Assembly: GCA_020444005.1 (NCBI GenBank)
Contig: JAHLLU010000132.1
Location: forward strand, 1-5,994
DNA length: 5,994 nt
Source of the DNA: an archaeon
Lineage (GTDB): Archaea; Thermoproteota; Bathyarchaeia; TCS64
Direction: 5' to 3'
Shown here one piece after another: positions 5,399 through 5,994 of this stretch (positions are counted from its first letter, which is position 1; every line of letters starts with the position of its first letter). Position numbers and translations under genes: made by a program. The notes beneath the pieces were generated by a model. That model was not told the DNA's origin and did not search any database. It saw nothing but the letters and a program-made list of their open reading frames with translations.

Positions 5399-5608
5399 AT
5401 GTTTAATATTAAGGGCACAAAACTGTTTAGTATGGAAGAGCAGGCACTTCAAAACATTATGGATGAAATAAAGGAGCTCAGGTTGCTTTACCAGACTCTT
5501 GTAGACAAGCTAGTACAAGTGGATAAAGCAACTCCAGAGGAAGTAGAAGCACTGCAATCAGATGACGAATATTCTTCTGAAGAAGAATTGTTTAAAAAAT
5601 TAGGTTGA
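5399..5608 (+). CDS. Antitoxin of a RelE-type toxin-antitoxin pair
   Basis: A 69-residue acidic protein immediately upstream of a RelE-type toxin gene. Residues 12-42 (MEEQALQNIMDEIKELRLLYQTLVDKLVQV) form an amphipathic helix or coiled coil with E/K and L spacing, likely the dimerisation segment. Residues 44-69 (ATPEEVEALQSDDEYSSEEELFKKL) form an acidic tail expected to wrap around the basic toxin. No classic ribbon-helix-helix or AbrB DNA-binding motif is visible, so repression of its own operon is not assured. Start uncertain: ATG 5399 lies about 28 bp from GTATAGAT, but ATG 5432 (residue 12, where the helix begins) lies about 27 bp from TTTAATA at 5402-5408 and would give 58 residues, closer to the compact archaeal antitoxins I recall. 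Assignment rests mostly on position and charge. Confidence 0.75.
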   Translation: MFNIKGTKLFSMEEQALQNIMDEIKELRLLYQTLVDKLVQVDKATPEEVEALQSDDEYSSEEELFKKLG

Positions 5609-5612
5609 TTTC

Positions 5613-5876
5613 TTGTTTCGTCTTCGTATAAAGCGAAAACAGTTGCGGGTTATTGAGAATCTTTCTGAGCCTGTTAAAGGACACATTAGAGACGCTTTGA
5701 ATGTCTTGAAGGTTGACCCTGTTCCAGTAAAAAGTTATGATATTAAGAAAATTCAGGGATATGATTCTGTTTACAGGATAAGAGTGGGTAAATCTAGGAT
5801 TTTATATTCTGTTGACTGGGCTGAGAAAATTATTTCGATCCATTATATAGGTTCCAGAAAGAAAGCTTACAGATAA
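5613..5876 (+). CDS. RelE/ParE-superfamily toxin
   Basis: An 87-residue basic protein of the RelE/ParE fold. It shows the N-terminal strand FRLRIKRK, the helical hairpin (LRVIENLSEPVKGHIRDALNVL, about 11-32), and the C-terminal beta-sheet with the family pattern GYDSVYRIRVGKSRILYSVD (49-68) followed by IISIHYIGSRKKAYR. R55, R57, R62 and the terminal R82-K83-K84-x-Y86-R87 are in positions used by RelE-type ribosome-dependent mRNA endonucleases, so an active RNase is more likely than a ParE-type gyrase poison. It starts at TTG 5613, only 4 nt after the antitoxin stop. AGGTTGAT at 5602-5609 resembles an anti-16S match and overlaps the antitoxin stop, suggesting coupled translation. The weak TTG start would keep toxin below antitoxin. 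The gene converges on a truncated cupin gene 16 bp away. Confidence 0.88.
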   Translation: MFRLRIKRKQLRVIENLSEPVKGHIRDALNVLKVDPVPVKSYDIKKIQGYDSVYRIRVGKSRILYSVDWAEKIISIHYIGSRKKAYR

Positions 5877-5882
5877 AGTTAG

Positions 5883-5889
5883 AAAAAAA
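5883..5889 (-). terminator. T7 tract after the cupin gene
   Basis: On the minus strand seven T residues begin a few bases after the cupin TAA, in the 16-bp gap before the convergent toxin stop. This fits an archaeal oligo-T terminator. Confidence 0.45.
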
Positions 5890-5892
5890 GTG

Positions 5893-5994
5893 TTATTTCT
5901 GTAGTGGGATCATGCAGAGGAATACGAATGTGTCTTTTCCGGTGTTACGGAAGTTGTGTTTCTCGTTTGGCTCGACTAGTATGACGCTACCGGG
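5893..5994 (-). CDS. Cupin-domain protein, C-terminal 33 residues (cut by window edge)
   Basis: The minus strand reads open from the window edge to TAA at 5893-5895 and ends in the last strands of a cupin. It reads PGSVILVEPNEKHNFRN, then TGKDTFVFLCMIPLQK. This fits cupin motif 2, G(X)5-P-X-G-(X)2-H-(X)3-N, in spacing: G2, H13 and N17 are conserved, with E and N replacing the P and G. The H would be one of the metal ligands of the small beta-barrel. The FLCMIP ending is typical of single-domain archaeal and bacterial cupins of about 100-120 residues, so most of the gene lies outside this window. Such proteins may be dioxygenases, isomerases or ligand-binding proteins; the fragment cannot discriminate. 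Convergent with the toxin gene, and followed by a T7 tract. Confidence 0.8.
   Translation of the reverse strand, partial: PGSVILVEPNEKHNFRNTGKDTFVFLCMIPLQK

Noticed and set aside
5939..5952. TTCCG...CGGAA inverted repeat near the right edge.
   Set aside because: It lies inside conserved cupin coding sequence (NFRNTGK) with only 5-bp arms, so chance is the simpler explanation.

Overview
The window looks archaeal. Most genes start 25-32 bp downstream of an A/T-rich TATA-like box, which is the layout of leaderless or nearly leaderless archaeal transcripts. T-tracts follow several genes, GTG and TTG starts are used, and one gene encodes a short winged-helix protein of a type common in archaea. 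That protein (YLDVLKVIKEG...TRIMY...NLSWK) resembles ones I associate with Bathyarchaeia, Thaumarchaeota and related lineages. The phylum remains a guess.

Layout, left to right. (a) 59-2044: two convergent paralogous metal-dependent hydrolase-like genes of the DUF6282 type. They are about 60% identical by my hand alignment and their 3' ends overlap by 6 bp. (b) 2131-2682, minus: a protein with two membrane spans and a cytosolic domain that looks PH-like, starting at GTG. (c) 2769-4259, minus: an M81-family (MlrC-like) metallopeptidase with a complete D-x-H...H metal triad. A 78-bp divergent promoter region separates it from (d), an FMN nitroreductase-like gene at 4338-4862, plus. (e) 4883-5300, minus: a winged-helix regulator gene, preceded by a 31-codon ORF that would encode a tiny one-span membrane protein. 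The two may form an operon ending in a hairpin/T-tract terminator. (f) 5399-5876, plus: a two-gene toxin-antitoxin cassette with a small acidic, coiled-coil antitoxin and a RelE-type toxin. (g) 5893-5994, minus: the 3' end of a cupin gene, cut by the window edge.

Functionally, the left two thirds is a loose cluster of small-molecule hydrolase and oxidoreductase genes (two DUF6282 proteins, M81 peptidase, nitroreductase, and the cupin beyond the TA cassette). It could act on amide- or peptide-like compounds, but most of these genes carry their own promoter, so a shared pathway is inference only. The right third is a regulatory and mobile-type patch. No rRNA, tRNA, CRISPR array, IS element or origin was seen. 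No gene-free stretch exceeds 300 bases. The largest gap, between the regulator and the antitoxin gene, holds the small membrane ORF, two promoters and candidate operators.
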